Assembly: GCA_017419405.1 (NCBI GenBank) | Contig: JAFOLH010000008.1 | Span: forward strand, 248,001-312,000 | Reading direction: 5' to 3' | Length of the DNA: 64,000 bases | From: Renibacterium sp. | GTDB taxonomy: Bacteria; Actinomycetota; Actinomycetes; Actinomycetales; Micrococcaceae | In this document: piece after piece, positions 49,666 through 58,200 of the stretch | How positions within the stretch are numbered: the first letter of the stretch is position 1 | How the letters are laid out: every line of letters starts with the position of its first letter | Notes under the pieces: model-generated | What the model was told of the DNA's origin: nothing | Database searches by the model: none | Seen by the model: the letters and a program-made list of their open reading frames with translations, nothing else | Made by a program: the position numbers and the translations under genes

Positions 49666-50142
49666 ATGGCAACGCAGAACAAACTCGAAATCATTGCCGA
49701 TTCCGGCAGCCAGAACATCACCCTGATCCGGGAAATCGACGCACCGGTCGACCGGGTATTCCAAGCCTATGCCGATCCGGAACTGGTGGTGCAGTGGCTG
49801 GGGCCGCGCCGGCTCACCATGAAAATCGAACAGTGGCAAGTAGTCAGCGGTGGCGGTTATGCCTATGCGCACATCGATCAGGACGGCGCGGAATTCGGTT
49901 TCCGCGGCATGTTCCACACCGTGCGGCCCAATGAGCAGATCATCCAGACCTTCGAATACCTGGGTTTCCCGGGCAGCGTCTCGATCGAAGTGATGACGTT
50001 CGAAGAAGCCGGGCCGGGGCGGACCCGGATCGTCTCCACCGCCACTTACCCCTCGACCGAGACCCGGGAGCAGATGCTGCAGAGCGGCATGGAGGTCGGG
50101 GTCAGCGAAGGCTATGAGCGGTTGGCGGAACTGCTGGCCTGA
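49666..50142 (+). CDS. SRPBCC/AHSA1-type protein
   Basis: 158 residues of the START-like cavity fold. IREIDAPVDRVFQAYADPELVVQWLGP and the ending GMEVGVSEGYERLAELLA are typical of the AHSA1 (activator of Hsp90 homologue-like) group. The cavity probably binds a small hydrophobic molecule; no catalytic residues are known. Always found with an ArsR gene in this layout. Confidence 0.9.
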   Translation: MATQNKLEIIADSGSQNITLIREIDAPVDRVFQAYADPELVVQWLGPRRLTMKIEQWQVVSGGGYAYAHIDQDGAEFGFRGMFHTVRPNEQIIQTFEYLGFPGSVSIEVMTFEEAGPGRTRIVSTATYPSTETREQMLQSGMEVGVSEGYERLAELLA

Positions 50143-50168
50143 AACCCGCCCGGGCCGGTCGACCACCT

Positions 50169-50230
50169 GCAAGCGGCCGCAGCCCGGCCCCGGACCTGAT
50201 CGGATCCGGGGCCGGGCTGCGGCCGCTTGC
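50169..50230 (+). terminator. very long hairpin after the SRPBCC gene
   Basis: 26-base perfect arms (beginning GCAAGCGGCCGC, ending CCCCGGA) around 10 bases, 27 bases after the stop. No T run. Separates the cassette from pyrH. Confidence 0.7.
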
Positions 50231-50385
50231 CGTCGGATGCCTGATCGCGATCCCCGGCAGCGGGCAGCACCGGGAGCGCTGGAGACCAGCGTCACGCGTG
50301 GATATTCGCTCCCCGGCAGCCGCGCAGGATAATCTAGCTCAAGCGTTCGCGAAACCCCCAACCGCATTGATACGAGGGATGGCCC

Positions 50386-51132
50386 ATGGAAAACACACAA
50401 GACAACGATGCCATCAACATTCCGGCGAAGACCAAGCGGCGGGTCCTGTTGAAGCTTTCCGGCGAAGTGTTCGGCGGCGGCGAAGTGGGTCTGGACCCGG
50501 CGACGGTGCAGGGCATCGCCCGGCAGATCGCGGCGACCGAGGGCGAAGTCGAGGTGGCGATCGTGGTGGGCGGCGGCAACTTCTTCCGCGGCGCGGAACT
50601 GTCCCAATCCGGGATGGACCGTTCGCGTGCCGACTACATGGGCATGCTGGGCACCGTGATGAACTGTTTGGCGCTGCAGGACTTCCTGGAACAGGCCGGC
50701 GTGGAGACCAGGGTGCAGAGTGCGATCACGATGGGCCAGGTCGCCGAAGCCTATATTCCGCGCCGCGCGATCCGGCACTTGGAAAAAGGCCGCGTGGTGA
50801 TTTTCGGCGCGGGCGCCGGGTTGCCCTATTTCTCCACCGATACCGTGGCTGCGCAGCGGGCGTTGGAAGTGCACGCCGATATCGTGCTGATGGCGAAGAA
50901 CGGCGTGGACGGCGTGTACACGGCGGACCCGAGGAAGGATCCGAACGCCCAGAAGCTCGACCACCTCACCTACAACGAAGCGTTGCAGCGCGATATCCGG
51001 GTTTTGGACCAGACCGCGTTCAGCCTCTGCAAAGACAACAATCTTTCGATGTTGGTCTTCGGCATGGAAGGCGAAGGGAATGTCACCCGGGCCATCCGCG
51101 GCGAGAGCCTGGGCACCTTGGTAACCCCGTAG
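50386..51132 (+). CDS. pyrH: UMP kinase
   Basis: 248 residues. [21 protein letters not shown] and [16 protein letters not shown] are the amino-acid-kinase motifs. Makes UDP for nucleic acid and cell-wall precursors. A GATAAT box at 50328-50333 is a likely -10. frr follows after 52 bases. Confidence 0.97.
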   Translation: MENTQDNDAINIPAKTKRRVLLKLSGEVFGGGEVGLDPATVQGIARQIAATEGEVEVAIVVGGGNFFRGAELSQSGMDRSRADYMGMLGTVMNCLALQDFLEQAGVETRVQSAITMGQVAEAYIPRRAIRHLEKGRVVIFGAGAGLPYFSTDTVAAQRALEVHADIVLMAKNGVDGVYTADPRKDPNAQKLDHLTYNEALQRDIRVLDQTAFSLCKDNNLSMLVFGMEGEGNVTRAIRGESLGTLVTP

Positions 51133-51184
51133 TATTGACTCTTGAGATTCCCTTTTTCGAAACTGCTGTAACCCAGGAGAGACC

Positions 51185-51742
51185 GTGATCGAAGAAACGC
51201 TGCTCGAAGCCGAAGAGAAGATGGACAAGGCCGTCGAGGTGGCCAAAGAGGATTTCAGCTCGGTGCGTACCGGCCGGGCCAATCCGGCCATGTACTCGAA
51301 GGTCATGGTCGATTACTACGGAACTCCCACACCGTTGCAGCAGCTGGCCTCTTTCGCCGTGCCGGAAGCCCGGGTGCTGATGATCAGCCCGTACGACCGC
51401 AATGCACTGGCGGACATCGAGAAGGCGTTGAGCAATTCGGAAATCGGCGCCAACCCGTCCAATGACGGCAACGTGATCCGGGTGGTCATTCCGGAACTCA
51501 CCGAGGAACGCCGTCGCGACTACGTCAAGATCGTCCGGACCAAAGGCGAAGACGCCAAGGTCTCGATCCGGAACATCCGGCGCAAGGCCAAGGAAGGCCT
51601 GGACAAGATCGTCAAAGACGGCGACGCCGGCGAAGACGAAGGCTCGCGCGCGGAGAAGGAACTCGACGGTCTGACCAAATCGCACACCGAGGCCATCGAC
51701 GAGTTGCTCAAGCGCAAAGAAGCCGAGCTGCTCGAGGTCTGA
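51185..51742 (+). CDS. frr: ribosome recycling factor
   Basis: 185 residues. [21 protein letters not shown] and the paired [13 protein letters not shown] and [14 protein letters not shown] blocks identify RRF, which splits ribosomes after termination with EF-G. GTG start with GGAGAG upstream. The stop overlaps the cdsA start (TGATG). Confidence 0.98.
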   Translation: MIEETLLEAEEKMDKAVEVAKEDFSSVRTGRANPAMYSKVMVDYYGTPTPLQQLASFAVPEARVLMISPYDRNALADIEKALSNSEIGANPSNDGNVIRVVIPELTEERRRDYVKIVRTKGEDAKVSIRNIRRKAKEGLDKIVKDGDAGEDEGSRAEKELDGLTKSHTEAIDELLKRKEAELLEV

Positions 51743-53031
51743 TGAGCCAGTCGCCCGGCGCAGCAGGCGGTCCAGCCGAGGCCGCGGACCCGCGTACTGA
51801 CACCTCGTCGGCCTACCGGCCGTTGCCCAGCCGGCGGGCGTTGCGCGCCGCGGAACGCGAGGCGGAAAAGAAGCACGCCAAAAACGCGGCGCACCGGGCG
51901 TCGCCGCAATCCGCCCGGCCGGCTTCGCTGGACGGACGGCGCACCCCGATCACCGGAGCGATTCCGGCGGTGCCGGCGCAGGCCGTGCAAGCGCGCCCGG
52001 CAGCAGCCGTGCCGCCGATCCCGACCAGGCCGGCCTCGGCGAATTCAGCGCCGACCGCCCCGGGAAGACCGAGCCCGGCGGCACTGCTCGCGAACCCCGC
52101 GGTGCAGCCTTCCAAGGCCGCCGCCGTCTTGCAATTGCCGGAACAGATCACCGCGCCGAGCGAAAAGCCTTCCAGGGCGGGCCGGAATTTGCCCGCCGCG
52201 ATCGGCGTCGGCTTGGCCTTGCTGGTCGTGGTGCTGATCGGACTGCTTTTTTACCCCCCGGCTTTCGCGGTGATGGTGATTTTGGCCTCGGCGTTGGGGG
52301 TCTGGGAAGTCAGCCGGGCGCTGCTGCAACGCGGCGTGGTCGTACCGATCGTGCCGATCATGTTCTCCGTGGTGGCGATGCCGGTCGTGGGGTACTACGT
52401 CGGGGCCGAAGGGTTGCTGTTCGCGTTGGTCGCCTGTGCGCTCGCCGTGATGATCTGGCGCTCGCTCGACGAAACTCCGGGAACCGGGCAGAGCATCTTC
52501 GCCGGGGTTTTCCTGATCGCCTGGATCCCGTTCCTGATTTCCTTCGTGCTGTTGCTGATCCGGGCATCGGACGGGCCGGCCAGTGCCTTGGCCTTCCGCG
52601 GCGGCTGGCCGGAACTCGGTGCGCTCAAAGTGGTCACGGTGTTGCTGCTCGTAGTGGCCAGCGACACCTTCGGCTACCTCTTCGGGGCACTGTTCGGCAA
52701 ACACCCGATGGCGCCGAAGATCAGCCCGAAGAAGTCCTGGGAAGGATTCATCGGTTCGGTGCTCGGAGCCAGTCTGATCGGCGTTCTGGCCTCGGTTTTC
52801 CTGCTGCGCGAAGCCTGGTGGGTCGGCGTGGTCCTGGCCGTGGGCATCGTGCTCGCCGGCACCACCGGCGACTTGGCGGAATCCATGATCAAGCGCGAAC
52901 TCGGGGTCAAAGACATGTCCAGCATCCTGCCCGGCCACGGTGGCCTGATGGACCGGCTGGACTCGATCCTGTTCGCGGCGCCGGCTGCTTTCATGCTTTT
53001 CAGTCTGCTCGACTGGTTGCAGGGCCTGTGA
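51742..53031 (+). CDS. cdsA: phosphatidate cytidylyltransferase
   Basis: 429 residues. The first ~145 are a hydrophilic Ala/Pro/Arg-rich tail; then come eight membrane helices and the family signature SMIKRELGVKDMSSILPGHG. Makes CDP-diacylglycerol, feeding the CDP-alcohol transferase at 38199. The tail more than doubles the usual N-terminal cytoplasmic part. Confidence 0.95.
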   Translation: MSQSPGAAGGPAEAADPRTDTSSAYRPLPSRRALRAAEREAEKKHAKNAAHRASPQSARPASLDGRRTPITGAIPAVPAQAVQARPAAAVPPIPTRPASANSAPTAPGRPSPAALLANPAVQPSKAAAVLQLPEQITAPSEKPSRAGRNLPAAIGVGLALLVVVLIGLLFYPPAFAVMVILASALGVWEVSRALLQRGVVVPIVPIMFSVVAMPVVGYYVGAEGLLFALVACALAVMIWRSLDETPGTGQSIFAGVFLIAWIPFLISFVLLLIRASDGPASALAFRGGWPELGALKVVTVLLLVVASDTFGYLFGALFGKHPMAPKISPKKSWEGFIGSVLGASLIGVLASVFLLREAWWVGVVLAVGIVLAGTTGDLAESMIKRELGVKDMSSILPGHGGLMDRLDSILFAAPAAFMLFSLLDWLQGL

Positions 53032-53143
53032 AACGCGCTCCGGGTCGCGGCAAGCCGCACGGAGCATGCTTAAGATGGATGTTGAGATGACTGCGGCCGG
53101 CTACGGTGCGGCCGATGGAAGAGACGAACGGGGAAGAACTCGC

Positions 53144-53728
53144 GTGGCAGAGACAATTCAAGGTCGGGCGCAGGGCGCTCCTTTTGCGCGCGTGGATCGC
53201 AAGGCTTACGGATACAACGTCAGACAGGTGGACCAGTTCCTCGCCTCGGCCCGTGCGATCTATACCGGAGCGGATTCTGCGGAGAAGCCGCTGACCAGCC
53301 ACGACGTGCGGGAGATGACCTTCGACGCGGTCCGCGGCGGCTATGAACCGCAAGCCGTTGACGCCGCGCTGGACCGTTTGGAAGACGTCTTCGCCCAGCG
53401 CGAACGGGACGCGTTGATCGCGGGCAAAGGCGAAGAAGCCTGGATGGCGCAGATCGGCCGGCTCTCCAGCGTGCTGCGGGCCCGGCTGCACCGCGCGGAA
53501 GGCGAGCGGTTCCGCCGGCCCAAACGGAATGTGCGCAGTTATTCCGTGGCCGACGTCGACGCGCTGTGCGCCGAGCTGCTCGACTACTTCGAACACGACA
53601 AGCCGTTGAGCGTCGACCTGGTGCGCCGGGCGGTGTTCAGTCCGGCGCAAGGCAAAGACGGCTATGAGGAGCAGCAAGTCGATGCTTTCCTGGACCGGGT
53701 GGTTGAACTGATGGCCGCCATCGACTGA
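53144..53728 (+). CDS. DivIVA-domain protein
   Basis: 194 residues from the GTG at 53144; an ATG at 53066 would give 220. TTAAGAT at 53070-53076 may be the -10, which favours the later start. Two similar blocks, VDRKAYGYNVRQVDQFLASA and GGYEPQAVDAALDRLEDVF, match the DivIVA lipid-binding N-terminal pattern, with a third near the end (GYEEQQVDAFLDRVVEL). No long coiled coil. Probably polar or septal; it follows cdsA as in related genomes. Confidence 0.8.
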   Translation: MAETIQGRAQGAPFARVDRKAYGYNVRQVDQFLASARAIYTGADSAEKPLTSHDVREMTFDAVRGGYEPQAVDAALDRLEDVFAQRERDALIAGKGEEAWMAQIGRLSSVLRARLHRAEGERFRRPKRNVRSYSVADVDALCAELLDYFEHDKPLSVDLVRRAVFSPAQGKDGYEEQQVDAFLDRVVELMAAID

Positions 53729-53741
53729 GCCGCGCTCCGGT

Positions 53742-55229
53742 TCAGCGCACGCCGAAGCCTTGCCGGGCGGGGTCCTCGGGGGTGTGCAAGCGGGCCAGGA
53801 TCGACGACGTGGCCCGCGGGACCCGGTCTGCGCTCAGCAGCGAACCCAGAATCATCACGGCGAAAGCCAGCGGCACGGTGACGATCGCGGGTTGATTGAG
53901 CAGATCGGTGAGCAGCCCGGGGCCGATTCCGGCCGCTGCGGCCCAAGGCGCCGCCAAGGACGCCCCGCCGCAGAGCACCGCGCCGGCGATCATCCCGGCG
54001 ATGGCGCCGACGTCGGTCAGACCGCGCCACCAGATGCCCAAGAGCAGCAAGGGGCACAAGGTCGAGGCGGTGAAGGCGAACACCGCGCCGATGCTGCCGG
54101 CCAAGGCCGTGGCGTCCGAAAAGAGCGCGACCGCGAGCGGCAGCAAGGAGCCCAGTACCGCGGCCCAACGGAAGCCGCGGACGCTGCCGCCGAAGAGTTC
54201 CTGCGAAACCACCCCGGCAAGGGAGACCAACAGCCCGGAGGTGCTGGAAAGGAATGCGGCGAAGGCGCCGGCGATGACCAGGGCGGACAGGAACTGTCCG
54301 CCGGGTCCGGGCAGCAGCGCCGCGGGAAGCAGCAGCACGGTCGCGTCGGCCTTGCCCGAATCGACCGGGAACATCCGGCCCAGCACGCCCAAGACCGTGG
54401 GCAGCAAGTAGAAGGCGCCGAGCAACGGCAGCACGATCAGCGTGGTGCGCCGGGCCGAGCGGCCGTCCGGGTTGGTGTAGAAACGGACCAGGACGTGCGG
54501 CAGGCCCAGGGTGCCGAAGAGCAAGCCCACGATCAGCGAAATGGTCCGCACCGGTGCCGCGGAATCAGCGCTTCCGGAGTCCGCGCCGAAAGCCTGGGCC
54601 GCCGCCTGCGGAGTCTCCGGGAGCCCGGCGACGAGGATCAGCAGGAAGACCGCGGGCACCGCCAGGGCGGTGAATTTGAGCCAGAACTGGAACGCCTGGA
54701 CAAAGGTGATCGACCGCATCCCGCCGGTCATCACCACGACGCAGACCACCGCGATCACCAGGACCGGGCCCACCCAACCCGGCAGCCCGGCCGTGATCGA
54801 GACGGTGAGCGCCGCACCCTGCAACTGCGGCACGATGTAGAGCCAGCAGACCAGGATCACGCAGATCGAAGTCACCTTGCGCACCGCTTTGGACGCCAGC
54901 CGGAACTCCGCGAAATCCGGAATCGTGTATGCCCGGGAACGGCGCAACGGGGCCGCGACGAAAAGCAGCAGCATGAGGTATCCCGCGGTGTAGCCGATCG
55001 GGAACCAGAGCGCATCGGCGCCGGAGAGCAGAATCAGCCCGGCTACGCCCAGGTAGCTGGCGGCAGAGAGGTATTCGCCGCCGATCGCCGAAGCGTTCCA
55101 CCAAGGCCGCACGGTCCGGGAGGCGACATAGAAATCGCTCGTGGTCCGGGACAGTTGCAGCCCGAAGAACCCGACGACCACGGTCGCGGCGACCACGAGT
55201 CCGATCGCCGGCAGGCCGAAGGGGTTCAT
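53742..55229 (-). CDS. sodium:solute symporter (monocarboxylate/acetate type)
   Basis: 495 residues with about 13 membrane helices of the SSS family. SDFYVASRTVRPWWNASAIGGEYLSAASYLG near the N-terminus and GTLGLPHVLVRFYTNPDGRSAR in the centre place it with ActP/MctC-like transporters for acetate, pyruvate or propionate. Its ATG overlaps the stop of the small DUF485-like gene. Last gene of the kinase-regulator-DUF485-symporter run. Confidence 0.9.
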   Translation of the reverse strand: MNPFGLPAIGLVVAATVVVGFFGLQLSRTTSDFYVASRTVRPWWNASAIGGEYLSAASYLGVAGLILLSGADALWFPIGYTAGYLMLLLFVAAPLRRSRAYTIPDFAEFRLASKAVRKVTSICVILVCWLYIVPQLQGAALTVSITAGLPGWVGPVLVIAVVCVVVMTGGMRSITFVQAFQFWLKFTALAVPAVFLLILVAGLPETPQAAAQAFGADSGSADSAAPVRTISLIVGLLFGTLGLPHVLVRFYTNPDGRSARRTTLIVLPLLGAFYLLPTVLGVLGRMFPVDSGKADATVLLLPAALLPGPGGQFLSALVIAGAFAAFLSSTSGLLVSLAGVVSQELFGGSVRGFRWAAVLGSLLPLAVALFSDATALAGSIGAVFAFTASTLCPLLLLGIWWRGLTDVGAIAGMIAGAVLCGGASLAAPWAAAAGIGPGLLTDLLNQPAIVTVPLAFAVMILGSLLSADRVPRATSSILARLHTPEDPARQGFGVR

Positions 55230-55612
55230 TTGTCCGCCACCAGATCCTGGAAGGCTTCCTCGTTCCGATCGGCGGCGCGGGAATACAGCCAAGCAGAAAC
55301 GAAGATCACCGGATGGATGCCGATGCCGAGGAAGATCCAGGGCACCGGGATGCCGAAGAGCAGCATCGAATTCAGCTCCGGGAAGAGCACCAGGAGCAGC
55401 GGAACTGCGCACAGCAGCAGGAGGAATCCGCTGCCCACCACGATGCCGAGCCTGAGTTGGCTGCGGATCAGGGAGTCCACGAGCAGCCTGCCGACGCCGG
55501 ATTGTTCGGCGATTTCCCGCGCGACCGGGAAGTTCCGCGCTGATGCCGCATTGCCCCGCTGCGCGCGCACCCGGGACCGCCCGGGTGCGGGCGGCGGCAG
55601 TTCCGGGCTCAT
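55226..55612 (-). CDS. DUF485-like small membrane subunit
   Basis: 128 residues with two membrane helices (LGIVVGSGFLLLLCAVPLLL; PWIFLGIGIHPVIFVSAWLY). It is the usual partner encoded just before MctC/ActP symporters. The N-terminal 40 residues are more charged than usual. ATGA overlaps at both ends tie it to the regulator and to the symporter. Confidence 0.82.
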   Translation of the reverse strand: MSPELPPPAPGRSRVRAQRGNAASARNFPVAREIAEQSGVGRLLVDSLIRSQLRLGIVVGSGFLLLLCAVPLLLVLFPELNSMLLFGIPVPWIFLGIGIHPVIFVSAWLYSRAADRNEEAFQDLVADK

Positions 55613-56373
55613 CCCCGGGCCCGGACCCGGTTGGCGGACATCCGTTCGCGCAGGATCGGGAGGTGCCTCCGGCTCACCGGCAGCTGGGCGCCGTTGATGT
55701 CCACCGAGGGGCCGCCTTTGCCGAGCCGGACCTGGGCCAGGTGGTGCAGCGCGATCAAATAGGAGCGGTGGATCCGCAGGAAACCGTGCGCCGCCCACTG
55801 TTCTTCCAACTCGCTCAGCGGCACCCGGATCAGGAAACTGCCTTCCGTGGTGTGCAACCGCGCGTAGTCGCCCTGCGCCTGGACGTAGCGGACGTCGCTG
55901 CGCCGGATCAGCTTGGTCACCCCGCCCTGGTCGACGGTGATCAGCTCGCCGGTTTCCGGCTGCGGCGCCTGCACTTGCTCCGCGATCCGCCGGATGGTTT
56001 CCGCCAACCGGGCGGCGCGCACCGGCTTGAGCAGATAATCGACCGCGGCCAGCTCGAAGGCCTGCAGTGCCTGGTCTTCGTCCGCGGTGACGAAGACCAC
56101 TGCGGGTTGCGCATCCCGGGCGAATCTGCCGACCACGCGGGCGATGTCCAGGCCGTCCAACCCCGGCATGTGGATGTCCAGGAAGAGCGCGTCCACCGGA
56201 TGCGCCTCGATCAGGCGCAGCACTTCGGCGCCGTCGGCGGCTGCATGCACCTCGCCGATCCGGGCGTCCTGGCCGAGCAGATAACGCAATTCGGCGATCG
56301 CCGGCGCCTCGTCGTCGGCGATGATGACATCGAGCAGTTCCGCACGCGGATGCCGGGGACCGTCGACGCTGAC
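55609..56373 (-). CDS. LytTR-family response regulator
   Basis: 254 residues from the ATG at 56373. Receiver with DD near 21-22, D67 as phospho-acceptor (LFLDIHMPGLDG) and K in LLKPVRA; LytTR DNA-binding domain with YVQAQGDYARLHT and FLRIHRSYLIAL. Pairs with the kinase encoded just before it. Related systems (BtsSR, YpdAB) control pyruvate uptake genes. Confidence 0.92.
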   Translation of the reverse strand, partial: VSVDGPRHPRAELLDVIIADDEAPAIAELRYLLGQDARIGEVHAAADGAEVLRLIEAHPVDALFLDIHMPGLDGLDIARVVGRFARDAQPAVVFVTADEDQALQAFELAAVDYLLKPVRAARLAETIRRIAEQVQAPQPETGELITVDQGGVTKLIRRSDVRYVQAQGDYARLHTTEGSFLIRVPLSELEEQWAAHGFLRIHRSYLIALHHLAQVRLGKGGPSVDINGAQLPVSRRHLPILRERMSANRVRARG

Positions 56374-56418
56374 CATGTGCAACAGCATAACCACATCGCG
56401 GCTGGCCCAGTGCGCGGA

Positions 56419-57642
56419 TCAGTCGGCGCGGTGCTCGGGTTGGAACTTCGGCACCCGCAGGGTGATCAAGGTGCCGGCTCCGGGGCCGGTGTCGACCACC
56501 AGGCCGTGCTCGTCGCCGTACACCTGGCGCAGCCGGGCGTCCACATTGCGCAGTCCCACGTGGTCGCCGTCGTCGTGGCCGGCCAGCACCTCGGCCAAGT
56601 GGGCCGGGTCCATGCCGACGCCGTCGTCCTCGACGGTGATCTGCGCATACGCTCCGGCGTCCTGGGCGGTCAGTTTGATGTGGCCGACGCCGGCTTTGGC
56701 CTCGATGCCGTGCCGGACGGCGTTTTCCACCAACGGTTGCAGGCTCAGGAACGGAATCACCGTGCTGAGCACTTCGGGGCCGATCTGCAGGCTGACCTGG
56801 AGGCGCTCGCCGAACCGGGCCCGCTCCAGCAGCAGGTAGCGGTCGATGGACCGGAGCTCTTCGGCCACCGTGGTGAAATCCCCGTGCCGGCGGAAGGAAT
56901 ACCGGGTGAAGTCGGCGAACTCGATCAGCAGTTCCCGGGCCCGCTGCGGATCGGAGATCACGTAGGAAGCGATCGCATTGAGCGAGTTGTAGATGAAATG
57001 CGGGCTGATCTGCGCACGCAGCGCGCGTACCTCGGCCTCGATGAGCAGCGTGCGGGAGGCCGCCAATTCGGCCAACTGGACCTGCGCAGCGACCCAATCC
57101 GCGACTTCGTTGGCCGCTCGGAGCAAACCGGCCGAGGAACTCGAATTGACCGTGTTCGAAGGCGAACTCAGCGCGATCAGACAGCCTACGATCCGGTCCT
57201 CTACCCGGATCGGCGCTACCACCGCGGCCACCAATTGCACCTCGTGCAGGGCATTTCCTGGGCTGAGCCGGTAGACCTGGCTGCGGCCGTTCTGCAACGT
57301 CCGTTCGCTCAGTTCGAGCAGGGCCCGCTGCTGGGCGCCGCCGGGATCCGGCGGCCCCTGCCAAGCGAGCACGCTCTGCGCATCGGTCAAGGCCAGGGCG
57401 TCGCAGCCCAGCAGTGCTTGCAGGTGCCGCACGGCTTTCCCGGCGCCGGCCGGGTGCAGGCCGTTGCGCAGGTGTTCGCCGGCCAGGGCGGCCAGATGCA
57501 GCGTGGCGTAGCTGGCGTGTTCCGCCGGCGTGCCCAGCTCGCGGTGCGATTTCGAAAGCCGGAAACCCAGATATCCGATGAGCGCGACCAGGGCGGCGAA
57601 GCCGACGAAGACGGCGATCAGGGGAAAGGTCGAATCCTGCAT
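56419..57642 (-). CDS. LytS/YpdA-like sensor histidine kinase
   Basis: 407 residues from the ATG at 57642. One N-terminal membrane helix, a GAF-like domain (about 65-185), then the His_kinase domain with H215 (SPHFIYNSLNAIASYV) and an ATPase part with LQPLVENAVRHG and DDGVGMD. It lacks the 5-TM LYT sensor of LytS, so it likely senses an intracellular cue through GAF. It is encoded between two symporter operons. Confidence 0.9.
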   Translation of the reverse strand: MQDSTFPLIAVFVGFAALVALIGYLGFRLSKSHRELGTPAEHASYATLHLAALAGEHLRNGLHPAGAGKAVRHLQALLGCDALALTDAQSVLAWQGPPDPGGAQQRALLELSERTLQNGRSQVYRLSPGNALHEVQLVAAVVAPIRVEDRIVGCLIALSSPSNTVNSSSSAGLLRAANEVADWVAAQVQLAELAASRTLLIEAEVRALRAQISPHFIYNSLNAIASYVISDPQRARELLIEFADFTRYSFRRHGDFTTVAEELRSIDRYLLLERARFGERLQVSLQIGPEVLSTVIPFLSLQPLVENAVRHGIEAKAGVGHIKLTAQDAGAYAQITVEDDGVGMDPAHLAEVLAGHDDGDHVGLRNVDARLRQVYGDEHGLVVDTGPGAGTLITLRVPKFQPEHRAD

Positions 57643-57760
57643 GCTGCCAAGCGTAATGCGTCGGCACAGCCGGGAGCCGCCGTGCCATTGGGCGCAGATC
57701 GGGCACCATTCGGCGCAGCGCACCGCGTCGCCCGGTGCGCAAGCCCGGCCGGTCCGGCAC

Positions 57761-57776
57761 AGTGATGTGAGTCACA
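57761..57776. promoter_or_regulatory. CRP/GlxR-type site between divergent transport operons
   Basis: AGTGA-TGTGAG-TCACA fits TGTGA-N6-TCACA with one mismatch. It is 65 bases before the DUF485 ATG and 119 bases before the kinase ATG in the 198-base divergent gap. cAMP control is inferred. Confidence 0.65.
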
Positions 57777-57840
57777 GCGGCCGCTTCTGCGCGGTTTGTT
57801 GTTCCTGCCGATTCCATCCAGCGATGTCAAAGGAGACATG

Positions 57841-58200
57841 ATGGGCCAACCCGTCCAGCCAGCCGATCCGGTACCGGACACGGACTTCGTCGGAATCCAG
57901 CGCGAGCCGCGGTTCCAGGAGCTCCGGAAGCGGCACCGCAGTTTCGTCTTCCCGCTCGCGGTGATCTTCCTGCTCTGGTACTTCCTGTACGTGCTGCTCG
58001 CCGATTATGCGCACGAATTCATGTCGATCCGGGTCTGGGGGTCGATCAACATCGGTTTGCTCTTCGGCCTGCTCCAATTCGTCACCACCTTCGGCATCAC
58101 GACCTGGTACGTGAGCTACGCCAATCGCAAGCTCGATCCGATCGCCACTGAGATCAGAGCCGAAATCGAAGGCGGCGCAACGAAAGGGGAGGCCTCATGA
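57841..58200 (+). CDS. DUF485-family small membrane subunit
   Basis: 119 residues. RHRSFVFPLAVIFLLWYFLYVLLADYAHEFM and the second helix up to TTWYVSYANRKLDP are the DUF485 motif. It precedes and overlaps (ATGA) the symporter, like cg0952-mctC of Corynebacterium. The second of two adjacent ATGs was chosen for spacing to AGGAG. Confidence 0.92.
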   Translation: MGQPVQPADPVPDTDFVGIQREPRFQELRKRHRSFVFPLAVIFLLWYFLYVLLADYAHEFMSIRVWGSINIGLLFGLLQFVTTFGITTWYVSYANRKLDPIATEIRAEIEGGATKGEAS

